The notes under the pieces: model-generated | What the model saw: only the letters and a program-made list of their open reading frames with translations | Told to the model about the DNA's origin: nothing | Database searches by the model: none | DNA from: Platynereis dumerilii | Taxonomy: Eukaryota > Annelida > Polychaeta > Phyllodocida > Nereididae | DNA length: 64,000 bases | Assembly: GCA_026936325.1 (NCBI GenBank) | Contig: JAPTHN010000037.1 | Span: 2,605,013-2,669,012, forward strand | Direction of reading: 5' to 3' | Shown here: positions 54,835 through 64,000 of the stretch, piece by piece | How the letters are laid out: every line of letters begins with the position of its first letter | Position numbering within the stretch: the stretch's first letter is position 1 | Made by a program: the position numbers and the translations under genes

Positions 54835-56244
54835 TTATGAGGGTGTTTTTGTTTTAGGAGGTGTTTCACTTTTCCTACTTTGTTTAGTGTTGTTAAAGTT
54901 GTTTCTGTTGATACCTCTTCCTCTGTTGTTAAATTGTCCCCTGGAGGACTGAGGTGTAGAGGTAGTGGAAGAAGATTGTCCTCTGGAGGACTGAGGTGTA
55001 GAGGTAGTAGATGATTGTCTCTTAAGAGGTTTGTTCGGTGGATTTTTGTCTGAAGATGGTTTTGGTGGGGGACTTGTGTCCCGCCGGCCAGCGCTAGGTG
55101 GGCTGACTGTTTGAGGCGTACCAGTTTCCATGGAATCCACATGGTGTTTAGATCCCTGGTCACTGGTATTGTCTTTGTCTGGGTTTTGGGACTTATTTGT
55201 TGTTTGTGCAGATTGTCTGGCTGCAATATGGCCCTGAAGTAAGCCAAAGTTGTCTGTTTGAGAGAATGTTTGTCCCATGAAAGCTTCTGTTCTTGATATG
55301 GAATGAGAGTCCAGTTGTACTTAAGGTGTGGAGTGCTTCTTTGTCTTGGTGACATAGATGTTACATTTGCGTAAGTGACTTCGCCGTTGGTCTGTTGTGC
55401 CAGTCTACGTGCTTCTGGGAAGCTGATGTCCTTCGTTGCTTTTAATCGTTGAACTTCTTTTTCCTCCTGCCATTTTCGGCAATTGCGGTCATAAGCCGGA
55501 TGGGTTTCTTGACAATTGACACACTTTGGTGGTTCATGGCACGGGTCTTCCTTTGAGTGCGTGTGTTCGGTGGAGGTGCAGTTGGCACATCTTTCTGGCC
55601 CCTTACATCTGGAGATTACATGGCCATACTTGTATGTAACATCTCTGAGGATTTGGGATGAAGGGTTTGACCTTACACTGCTCAAAACCGATAGGGCATT
55701 TGTGTGGTAATTGTTTTCCGGGGAAGCTTAGTATCAGGAGTTGTAACGGTTCCTTCTTTAGGTTAATTCTTCTAATGAAGCCAATTTTCCGCTTTCCCAA
55801 CCATCTTGTAATTTCGTCATCATCACTCCTGTGACTTTCTCTTGAAACAATTGTTCCTCTGATCGAGTTCAATGTTCTGTGTGGCTCTGCATTTACAGGA
55901 GCTCCATCAATATCGGTTATGGACAACAGTTTTTCAGACTGTGTCCTTGATCTTGTTTGGATAAGGACAGCACCTGTTCGAAGTGTCCTGCCACTCTCAA
56001 CTGTTCCAACTAGATTTTCTATCTCATCGTGAATTCTCAGGAAAGACATTGATTGTAATGCTCTGTTGGTTCCGGTAATTACAATATAACTGGGCCAATG
56101 ATGCATAAATGGGTTGTTCATCGCATCTGAGAGGTCAGGTGCATATCGGAAGCGTTTTGCTTCTGGAGATATTCCAGTATCCACAGTTGCGGACCCAGCC
56201 TGGTTTCCCACTGGAGAACGCGTTAAGTTTTGAGAAGTAGCCAT
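54835..56244 (-). pseudogene. LINE ORF1: nucleic-acid-binding protein, frame-broken
   Basis: ORF1 proteins of this group bind the element RNA. The first frame (213 residues from ATG 56244) carries a region with YIVITGTNRALQSMSFLRIH, plausibly RRM-like. It loses frame near 55635 inside the first knuckle (RCY...YGHVISRC). The second frame continues with knuckles RCANC...H...C and KCVNCQETHPAYDRNC, then KWQEEKEVQRL. A second frame change lies between about 55280 and 55340. The third frame supplies a Ser/Thr/Pro/Gln-rich basic tail with two near-identical STTSTPQSSRGQ units and ends TAA at 54835. Two frame changes mean this copy is probably not able to supply its own ORF1 protein, unless they are sequence errors. 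Confidence 0.85.
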
Positions 56245-57357
56245 AAGAAGTTCTGTATTTCATCCTTCATGCTCCCCACCCGCCACGGAGTCCAACAAGG
56301 GGAGACCAACAAGGATAGGGCTGAGCCCAGTACCCTAGTCCCAGGGATACATGAAGGATATACTCTCAAAAGATCAGGCCTGCAATATAGCCTCAAATCA
56401 TGGAAACAGTAACCATGGCAGGCAAATATCCGGATTCCAACCTTCCTTGATTAGCCCATGAGCCATGGTCAAATAGGACCGAAGTCCTAATGACAACATG
56501 ACAAGCCGATTGACTGGACCGGGCCAATCCAGCCTCCCGTCTAGGAGAAATCCAGGCCAAAGTAGTGTATTGTATGGGAGGGACCAACTTAGTCCCATCC
56601 AACTCAACTACCAGGACCCCTTCATCCTCCGACACGGGTCGCAACTCACGGCAAACAGGTTGCCCCTTTTCCGTCGAGGAGACGTGTGCAAGCGCACTGT
56701 CCCATGTTGGCCACTAAGGATACAGGATTTCACCAATAGTGTTACCACCCACCGCCACGAGGAGGCCCGAGACCTGCGGGGGCATTCGACTGTAGGTGGC
56801 AGAAGCAATCTCAATATTAAGTCCTTTTAAAGATTGTTTCATTTGTTTTATTATGTGGTTCCAAGAAAGTATAATTGTTCATATGATAAGTGAACTTCAA
56901 AAATGACATTTTTTAACAGAATTTTGGCGCCCATTTCATTGTCCTCCAATTTGAGATGCAATTTTTTGGTAGAAATAGATCATGATTTATTGTGGCAATC
57001 ATCCAAAGTCTTCGCAAGAAGTGTATTTGTGTTTTTTAAGGGAATCTGAGGTATTCCAATATTGAATTACAGAGAATCTGTCAGAGATGTTAGATTGGCT
57101 TTATGAGTGTGACAACTTCCCCGGTATTGGGGAAAGTTGTCACATTTTCAAAGAAATGACTTTGATCTATTTTATGACCTACAAGGAAACACTTGGTTGA
57201 TAAATTAGGACAAAAGCTGAATAAAAAACCTGTCTCAAGACTTACAAAAATATTACAGGGTTGGACGTTTTCTAACAGCCTGAACCTGGATACCTTTCAG
57301 AGACATTAAAAATTTGTGACAACTAGCCCCGGTCTCCCCGACATGTCAGTTTTTTAT

Positions 57358-57510
57358 GGTACACTGAAATGACTGAATAGAATGTCTTACAAGTAATTTG
57401 TGAGGTAATATCATATAATGTCAATGCAATCAAAAAGGATCACGATTTGAGTAGGCCTATCAATTAGGACACAAGTTACTCTATGACAAATGGACAGTTC
57501 ACTTCAATAT
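57358..57510 (-). repeat. Dispersed repeat R5, copy d
   Basis: Duplicate of 43985-44150, carried along in the segmental duplication. Confidence 0.6.
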
Positions 57511-58184
57511 GACCTGTTGTGACATCATTGATGTCCGCTGGCTGCTGAATGTAACTGCTCGTCATTCGCCGACTGTAACCACCAGACCATGTCACCTCTG
57601 CTCACTCCTCAATCATGGTCAGGAATTCTGACAAACAATCTTTTCACTCAAACAACATGCTGTTCTGTTTTAGCCTGATTGTTCATATCTAGATGATATC
57701 ATGTACAAGTAGTCTCTTTAATGATATGCAGACGTGCTTAACCAACGGGTATCACCTGCTTTGAAACTAATCACCACACCACAGAACACCTGCTTTTATC
57801 AAAAAGAGTATTCTGCAACCTGCCACTCATGCACACACTACTCCATGGCAACCATTACTGCGTCTTGGCAACCACGTCACATTTCTATTACAGTATTTGC
57901 ACCTATGACAGATACCAGAAATGGATACAGTTTTTGTCGCAGGTTGTATTAAGTTGATAAAAGGAAAGTATAGAGGATAGCAATTTGCCCAGGTAAATGT
58001 GTGATAATGTAGGGGAAATATTCCTGAATGCCTCATCTTGATTTGTTACACTAATGAGAAATAGGACTTCTTTCATTGGTGATGCATTTCCAACAATCAT
58101 TCTACACTGCTCGGCAGTGCTCGCAGCTCATTTGATTGCTCATTCAGAGAATTCAAACAAAACATAGATTTGTTGCACACTTGT

Positions 58185-58555
58185 AGTTGTTAGTTTGCTC
58201 ATATGAATCTGGTTGTCATTGATTCGAAGCGCTTGTAACTTTCTCATATTGGGGGAAAAAGAACGGCATCCTGACTTTTGAGCTTGTCCAATGTCCAATG
58301 TCCAACTAATACTTAGACAGAACTTTATCCCCCAAATAGTGTCTAAGATTTTTCGGTCAAGACCATTTCATATCCGGGGGGGGTGGAATTTTTAACAGAC
58401 AATTTCTTGCTCAGTTTTGGTGAAATAGATTATTTTTGGGCTGGTTTGAAATAAATAATTTCTGAAGGGGGTGTTACTTGACAAAGTGTTGCTTGGTTTA
58501 GAATGAATTATTGGGGACTTTGCATGCTTGAAATAAATTATCACTGTAGCCATCA
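58185..58555. other. Copy-specific block (indel between duplicates)
   Basis: About 370 bases here replace about 40 in copy 1 (44825-44868). It contains GAAATAAAT-type phrases repeated around 58427-58550 and a run of nine G at 58376. No terminal repeats are clear. Confidence 0.5.
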
Positions 58556-59244
58556 CTTTAAAATATATAATATCCCGCCGAGGTAAACTCCAAGCCCCCC
58601 TCTTGAAATTAAATAGTAACCTCCTTATAACTTGATCTTTAGCAGCAAAAAAAGGCCTACAGTCAAGCTGTACAAGTACGAATTAAGTTGTGAACATATA
58701 TAGTGGGCATTTCAAATGGCCTATATTGACAATCATGCTGGCTGCATGTTTTCAACAAAACTTCTGGTTACGATTAGTTTAATTTTCAAGAAATGGTGTG
58801 CTTGTTTCATAGTGTATTTGTTTGCAGTCAATATTGTGAATTTGCATTGTGTGAATGACCTATGGCTACACTCGGGACAATTAGGTCATCATGTTTCAAA
58901 AGCCCATGGATGTCACTATGTCATTTCAGCACAGGCCTATATATTACAACAAGTGGACAAGTATAGACTTTCAGAAATAGTCCTAGATAATAAGCAGTAT
59001 TTATGTGCAATTGTGCATGCAAAATTGTAAATGAATATGCTGTATAATGTGCCTAACACATGTGTTTTATGACAGGATCTAGGAGAACTATTTCTTCCCT
59101 TCTCAAATAACTTAGATGATGTGGATAAAAAGGGATAACAATACATTTTTGATCATAGAGAAAGTGAAGTCTTGTACCAATGTAAATGAAGGTAATCAGA
59201 TGAATTTTACTATAACTACAGAGCTTGTCTTTTTCTCAACGCTA

Positions 59245-59515
59245 CACTCTAAAAAATCTCGAGACAAAATTGGTTTTTTAGATTCAAAATGGTTTTTTGA
59301 AAAACCAAATTTCAATGCAAAAACCAACATGGATTTTTGAGTGACTAAAAATATTGTCGCAAATACAATGCTTACATTGTTACATAACAATCGCTGATCT
59401 TTACAGCCAAAGGGATTTTTGAAAAATCCGTGTTGGTTTTTTTGCATTGAAATTTGGTTTTTCAAAAAACCATTTTGAATCTAAAAAAACAATTTTGTTC
59501 AGAATTTTTAGAGTG
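59245..59515. mobile_element. 271-bp TA-flanked fold-back MITE
   Basis: CACTCTAAAAAATCTCGAGA at the left and the complement of TTTTTAGAGTG at the right start inverted arms of about 100 bases (TTTAGATTCAAAATGG, AAACCAAATTTCAATGC). TA flanks both sides (59243-59244, 59516-59517). Copy 1 has the site without the element (AACGCTGCCCAAAAGGTG near 45712). Tc1/mariner-type target; no coding sequence. Confidence 0.92.
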
Positions 59516-59622
59516 TACCTAGAAGGTGTTGTTCCATGCTGAGGCAAAAACGAATGCCCCACACTTGGAAGTTGGAAAAAGAGAGAACCTTGTGGACCCA
59601 CACTTGGCATCTCAGCTTATTA

Positions 59623-59912
59623 GGGGACGACCAGATGATCTTTGGGGAGGGGGGGGGTTATGTACTTTTGGTGAAAAAAAAAGTTTCCTACTTGTCACTG
59701 AAAAAAAAAGTTTTTTCAGCACTTGGAAATTACAAAAAAAGTTTGTTTCCACCTGTAGCTAGGGTACCATAGAATTAAAATTCTGATAAAAAAAGTTTTT
59801 CGGGAGTGAGCATGAGAAAAAACAATTGCTTGTCTACGTGCCGCGAATGAAAAAAAAGTTTGTCCCGCGGGTAAAGTCCATACCCCTCCCCAACTATCAT
59901 CTGGTCAGCACC
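59623..59912 (-). mobile_element. Harbinger-like MITE, copy 2
   Basis: Same family as 14863-15155, in reverse. Ends GGGGACGACCAGATGATC and complement of ATCATCTGGTCAGCACC, flanked by TTA (59620-59622, 59913-59915). The interior repeats AAAAAAAGTTTGTTTCC-type units. It is absent from copy 1, where the homologous stretch (about 45815-45830) is continuous. Confidence 0.88.
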
Positions 59913-60510
59913 TTAGTTCTCGCAATGCCAATATCATATATTATTTGTCATGGGTAAGCCTACTGTGCTAGTATATATATAATGTATAGACCTGTATATA
60001 TGCCAAATTACTGAATCCCTTTCAGAGCCAGACATTGACATATTGCAACATTGGAACAATTGAACATTTAAAATGCCAGATTTTTTTCACTTTGGCTGTA
60101 AAGATCATCGATTGTTATGTAACAATATAAGCATTGTATTTGCGACAATATTTTTAGTCACTCATACAAAATAGTTTGTGCTGCAGTGCATGCCAAATCA
60201 ATATCTGAGTGCCTGCACATGTGAATATAAGTTTAGTAATTAAGTCACTTACTTATTCGCAAACATTTTATGAAAGATATAGTGACTACATGTTCTATTT
60301 AGACAGTTATGGATGCTATGCTAGTCTTGTGTCTAGTCCAGATCGGGCAAATTACTAGGGGTTTATTAAATTTATAATGGGTTAATCAGCTATTTGAATA
60401 GATTTCAATAGTCATTCAGTATTCTACATGTAGGTAAGTATAACAGTCCCGTGGGACACACAACGTAAACACAATGTTGCTAATTGGAGGAGGGTTGTCT
60501 GTTGGTCATA

Positions 60511-60574
60511 TATATATATATATTATTTTATTTCACATCGAAATATCAACAAGATACATGTGTAAAAAAAAACA
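60511..60574. other. Small copy-specific insertion
   Basis: A TATATA run followed by about 45 bases ending in poly-A, absent from copy 1 near 47218. Origin unclear. Confidence 0.45.
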
Positions 60575-60867
60575 TATAGAAATGTGTGCTGGAAATTATG
60601 TTTCCAAAACATGAACATACCTTTGAGGTTTTTTCACAACGTTGTTAAAATGTCGCCACAATGCCACATGCTAATATCAAATCTTTGAAAAACGTTGTGA
60701 CAATGTCATTTCTACCATACAATTCTTCATAATTTTCACAAACTTACGATGTGGTCACAACGTTGCAGCAACATGGATGTGCCCATTGAGAAGATTGTCT
60801 CATTGTAGAAACACAGGTAACAATGTCACAGACATCATCCCAAATTATGATGCAAATGTTGATATGA

Positions 60868-62050
60868 TATGTGCTAGTTATATCCCGCGTTTGAGGGAAT
60901 ATGTGATATATCCGAGGCGTCAGCCGAGGATTATCACATATTCACGAAAACAAGGGATATAACTGACTTATACCTCAAACAAAACAAAATAAAAACAAAA
61001 ACTTAAGAGATTGATAAAAGAAAATAAAACAAGAAGGATTTGAGAGAAAAAGAAAACAGTTACAAACAACATCAATTGGGATTAATTTTATAACATGAAT
61101 GCATCTGAAAAGAATCACGTTTTATATACTGAAAATCCTTTGAATAAAAGAAAATTTAAAAAAAAAAGCAAAATGTGAAAAAAATGTAGGGAAAAATAAT
61201 TGATGAAAAAAAATGGTGAAAAGAAAAATTCGGGGGGAAAATGGCAAAAAATTTTGGGGGAAATGTTTGTGAAAAAAAAAATTGGAAAAAAATTCAGGGA
61301 GGGGATGGGAAACAAACAAAAAAGGTGTATAAAGAAAATGATTGGAACAAATAATTTTGGTAAAAAACTAGGAGGGGAATCGGGGAAAAAGGTACATATG
61401 GGGGAAAATTGTAGGCAAAAGATAAATTGTGGACAAATTTTTTTTTTAATCTGAAGAATATACGCATTTGGATTGTTAGGTTTCAACCATCAGATGAGAA
61501 AGGGGGGTTGGAGTTTAATAGACCCGAAATTATTCATTTCATGGAAACTGCTGCAGTAATTGGGCCCACTTATTTTGAGTGCATGACATCCTCAAATATT
61601 TGTTTCTAAATCAAACGAAATACCTCCACCACTTATTTCAGGACTTCTCAACAGGAATTAATTTATCTTATAAAAACTAGACACACAAGGAATAATAATT
61701 ATTCATTAAAAAAACACAAACTTCAAAGCTTCCCCCCCTCCCTGAGATCTAATATGGTTGACCCCTTATTTGTGTTATTGACATTAAAATCTAAATTGGG
61801 GTCAAACTAAAGGATGAACGGATTTGTTCGCAGGCGTTTAATTTTTATAATACTTCAGTTTTATTTTGTTGAACTTTTATTGGTAATTCACTGTTTGGTA
61901 CAGTTTTGCTGTTTTTGTTATGAGCTTTGTTAAACAATGAGGCTTATATATCCTATATACTCCCATGGGCGTATAAGTGAACAACAAAGAATATATGATA
62001 TATACCAGCCAAATACAGGCTTCTGATTGGCTGATGGCTCATAGGTATGG
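60868..62050. mobile_element. 1.2-kb hairpin element with GC core and CCAAT motif (F5)
   Basis: It starts with a palindrome at 60874-60964: AGTTATATCCC pairs with GGGATATAACT, AATATGTGATA with TATCACATATT, and the core is CCGAGGCGTCAGCCGAGG. It ends at 61960-62045 with CTCCCATGGGCGTATAA, AACAACAAAGAATA and TTCTGATTGGCTGATGGC, the same ordered blocks as F3 (41260-41557, reversed). About 0.9 kb between them is extra, including an A- and G-rich tract at 61140-61440. Copy 1 lacks the whole element (47520-47545), and GATATGATAT / GGTATGGTATA around it may be a target duplication. The Phe-rich minus-strand frame at 61115-61486 is low complexity and not a gene. Confidence 0.75.
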
Positions 62051-62232
62051 TATAAATATAAATAATTCTTAAACTAAAACTGAAAAATACTAAATAAAGT
62101 GTAATACCATATCAATTTTTTAATATTATCAAATACCTTATGCTGTGTTGTATCTGCAGGGTACAGGACACTGTAAATCCGTGTGGAGAAATGGGTTACA
62201 GAAATCCAGCTGCATGGTGTGTAGTTTATTCC

Positions 62233-62690
62233 TGGAAGTCTGAAAAAGGACTCCACCAATGTGTCCCAGTTGTAAAGCTAGCTGTGAAAGCAAGTCCCTA
62301 AGCCAGTCTCAAAACTAGTTTCCAGGCGGGCTTGTGAACTCCTCATCTGTTAATAAAGCTTCTATAGATGCTGCAGCTGGAGGCTAAGCGGCCCTGACAA
62401 GGCATCTCTCCAACTGGCAGGCTCAGGGTGGTGCAGCAGCCTTTTGTGGAAAGAGAAGAGACGGCTCAGCCAGTAGGCCAGAGTAACAGGCCAAAGTAAC
62501 AGGCCAGAGTAACAGGCCAGAGTAACAGGCCAAAGCATTAGGTTAGCTCAAATTGGCTTGTCATCCAACATGGTTGGCATCATCAGCCTAATATATTTAA
62601 CGCATATGTAGTTTGCATGTTTTGGCTTCAAAGCATTGTATGCTCTTGTATTTTACTACATCTTCATCTATTTTGCTGTCACCCAGTTCA
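62233..62690 (+). repeat. Unusually conserved tract of the duplication, copy 2
   Basis: Partner of 47700-48110. Apart from extra minisatellite units, only a few substitutions are visible. Confidence 0.7.
62473..62535 (+). repeat. 14-bp minisatellite expansion
   Basis: The unit AGAGTAACAGGCCA occurs four times with slight variation; copy 1 has it once (47940-47953). The change postdates the segmental duplication. Confidence 0.9.
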
Positions 62691-62989
62691 GTGGTTGCGA
62701 CCTCTTGACCCCAAGGTCAATTGCCAGCGTGGCTAACCCGTACATGTTAGATGCATGTGTCATCAGGTGACAAAAGTGCACTGCATTACACCTCGTCTGA
62801 TCCGCCTCATTCCAGGGTCCATGATTATAAATACACCCTCTTTTTCATTGAATTAGCATCAGGCTTAGGGTGAACTTACTTTTTGCTAGCTTTTAACCCT
62901 GGGTACAAAATCAATGAACATGCTAGTAGATGCAATGAGAAACCTTAAGGAGTACTTACATGCAGCTACTCAATGGTGATGTGTTCCTG

Positions 62990-63110
62990 TAGCATTGCAA
63001 GTATATGATATGACCTCACAAATTGCTTTTGAGTCAGAGTGAATAATATGGCAGGGATTGGGCTCTGGCATCACAAGACGCATTCCAGTGATTTGTGTAA
63101 GCACTCTTTT
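62990..63110 (+). repeat. Dispersed repeat R5, copy e
   Basis: TAGCATTGCAAGTAT, GACCTCACAAATTGCTTTTG and GGGCTCTGGCATCACAAG follow the order of the 35525 copy. It is not found at the matching place in copy 1 (48840-48880), so it is a copy-specific insertion or replacement. Confidence 0.6.
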
Positions 63111-64000
63111 TTCATCTTCTGTAATTGCATTGAGCTCTGGCAAGATATTTTTCAAGATTTTCCAGTGAGACTTTATAGCAAGAAGCACAGAATGTATCTA
63201 TGGCTATTAGCAAAATTTCATGACTAAAGAACCTTTGCTATTAGCCATAGGTCTTATGTACCTAGGAAGAGAGTTCATAAAATAACCTTTGCTGATACCA
63301 CTTTCTCAGCTGATCTCGTTAACGAAAATGTCATACTGTGGCAAAGTACTTTTGGTCTGGCCATACCAGAGATCAAAGCAAAGGCTCAAATCCTGAGCTT
63401 AAGTACATAGGCCTACATAGAACTAGAAATAACATAGGTCCTAAAAATAATTTGGACAATTGGAATGGCTTATATACCTTTAGTTTTGGGTGACTTTCAT
63501 GAACTTGACAGTTGTCACGATTTGTCTCACTGTGTCCACCCAGGGATTCTGCTCTGTTCTGCTGAAGTAACCATGCCCAACTCCTACCTCAATGTCCCCT
63601 TTGACATTTTGAAGGAAGTGTGAATTACTTGGGATTTATATATAGTTCAGCTTGTAAATTGCAAATAAATGCATGGCTACAACTTCGTCGTAACAGTTGA
63701 GCCATTTGCAAATGAAGCAAATTTTACAACCAAATAGAAATAAATTGACAAGTACCTTTGAAAACATCATGACTTCCATTCTTTGTGATATCCAGTGCCT
63801 GCCAGTAATGTTTTTGAAATAAACTTAATAGACTCAAAAATACCAGGCTCTTAAACTTTTTCACAGTTGCTTTTGTTTGCAATAACAGTTGATTGTCACA
63901 CCTACCATTGTTTTGCCAATTTTGTTATAAGGAACTGGCTAGGTATAGGTTATACAACGAGTTTAAGGTGTATAACTAACATTTCACATGGTTATTTACC

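Larger units (their letters stand above)
51081..56783 (-). mobile_element. Near-full-length I-group LINE
   Basis: A 5.7-kb non-LTR retrotransposon with about 540 bases of 5' untranslated sequence, ORF1 (54835-56244), ORF2 (51173-54832), a 92-base 3' untranslated region and an ACACAC-rich tail at 51081-51100. It is flanked by a perfect 15-bp target duplication ATTCGACTGTAGGTG (51066-51080, 56784-56798). The uninterrupted site is at about 43387-43400 in copy 1. An endonuclease, RT and RNase H in ORF2 and a zinc-knuckle ORF1 place it in the I group (I/Nimb-like). The perfect duplication and open ORF2 point to recent insertion, but ORF1 is frame-broken. Confidence 0.95.
50621..57342. mobile_element. 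Family B element, copy 2, split by a LINE
   Basis: Left part 50621-51080 and right part 56784-57342 match 42952-43964; the ends GTAGGGGAGACCGGGGGCCA and the complement of GGTCTCCCCGAC are intact. The LINE at 51081-56783 sits in its middle. Removing it leaves about 1.0 kb, the size of copy 1. Confidence 0.9.
50475..63950 (+). repeat. Segmental duplication, copy 2
   Basis: Homologous to 42795-49935 and enlarged to about 13.5 kb, mostly by a 5.7-kb LINE and a 1.2-kb hairpin element. Homology fades after AAGGAACTGGCTAG near 63950, matching 49918-49935 in copy 1. The join between copies is near 49936-50474. Confidence 0.9.

Noticed and set aside
61115-61486. 123-residue Phe-rich minus-strand frame
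   Set aside because: Derived from an A- and G-rich simple tract inside the F5 element.

Overview
The window is animal nuclear DNA: AT-rich, gene-poor and crowded with transposons. The best-supported host genes are a homologue of ABHD15 and one exon of a divergent rhodopsin-class receptor. Together with tRNA-derived SINEs, LINEs of the CR1 and I groups, hAT, Harbinger-like and TA-target MITEs and many fold-back repeats, they suggest a marine invertebrate deuterostome, perhaps an echinoderm. That placement is inference from gene content and style, not from a diagnostic marker. I saw no CRISPR array, no rRNA, no free-standing tRNA gene, and no LTR or capsid-bearing element.

Layout. 0-5.1 kb: a 1.3-kb inverted-terminal-repeat element abutting a broken CR1-like LINE, then two eroded LINE 3' ends. 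5.1-18.4 kb: no recognisable host gene; dispersed repeats, a GATA microsatellite, a hAT MITE, a Harbinger-like MITE, a 508-bp element with clear target duplications, and two CCAAT/GC-core hairpin repeats. 18.4-23.3 kb: three inverted-repeat elements in a row, the last an old ~2.5-kb fold-back carrying a CCAAT-bearing minisatellite. It ends just before the splice acceptor of the receptor exon (coding 23335-24414, +). 24.8-33 kb: repeats only. 33.0-35.2 kb: a SINE, then the ABHD15 gene (33801-34979, -). 36.5-39.4 kb: a 2.86-kb inverted-repeat element with a nested MITE and a long pyrimidine tract. 40-42.5 kb: a MITE, two SINEs and a hairpin repeat.

From about 42.8 kb to the end the window is a direct segmental duplication. 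Copy 1 (42795-49935) and copy 2 (50475 to about 63950) were once ~7 kb each, and each was later enlarged by its own insertions. Each copy serves as the empty site for insertions in the other. This exposes a 5.7-kb I-group LINE with an unbroken 1,219-residue ORF2 (51081-56783, -), a hAT MITE, a Harbinger-like MITE, a TA-flanked fold-back, a 0.8-kb element with iterated GGGCGAAG units and a 1.2-kb hairpin element. The relative order of events can be read: an older inverted-repeat element, then the duplication, then these insertions.

The receptor and ABHD15 lie about 9 kb apart on opposite strands, and nothing links them functionally. The ties that can be seen are between repeats. The LINE, a SINE 18 kb away and a short fragment share one 3' tail. 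Four inverted-repeat families share a GTAGG...GGGGCAA-style end repeated internally. Five hairpin loci share a GC-rich core near a TGATTGG-type motif.
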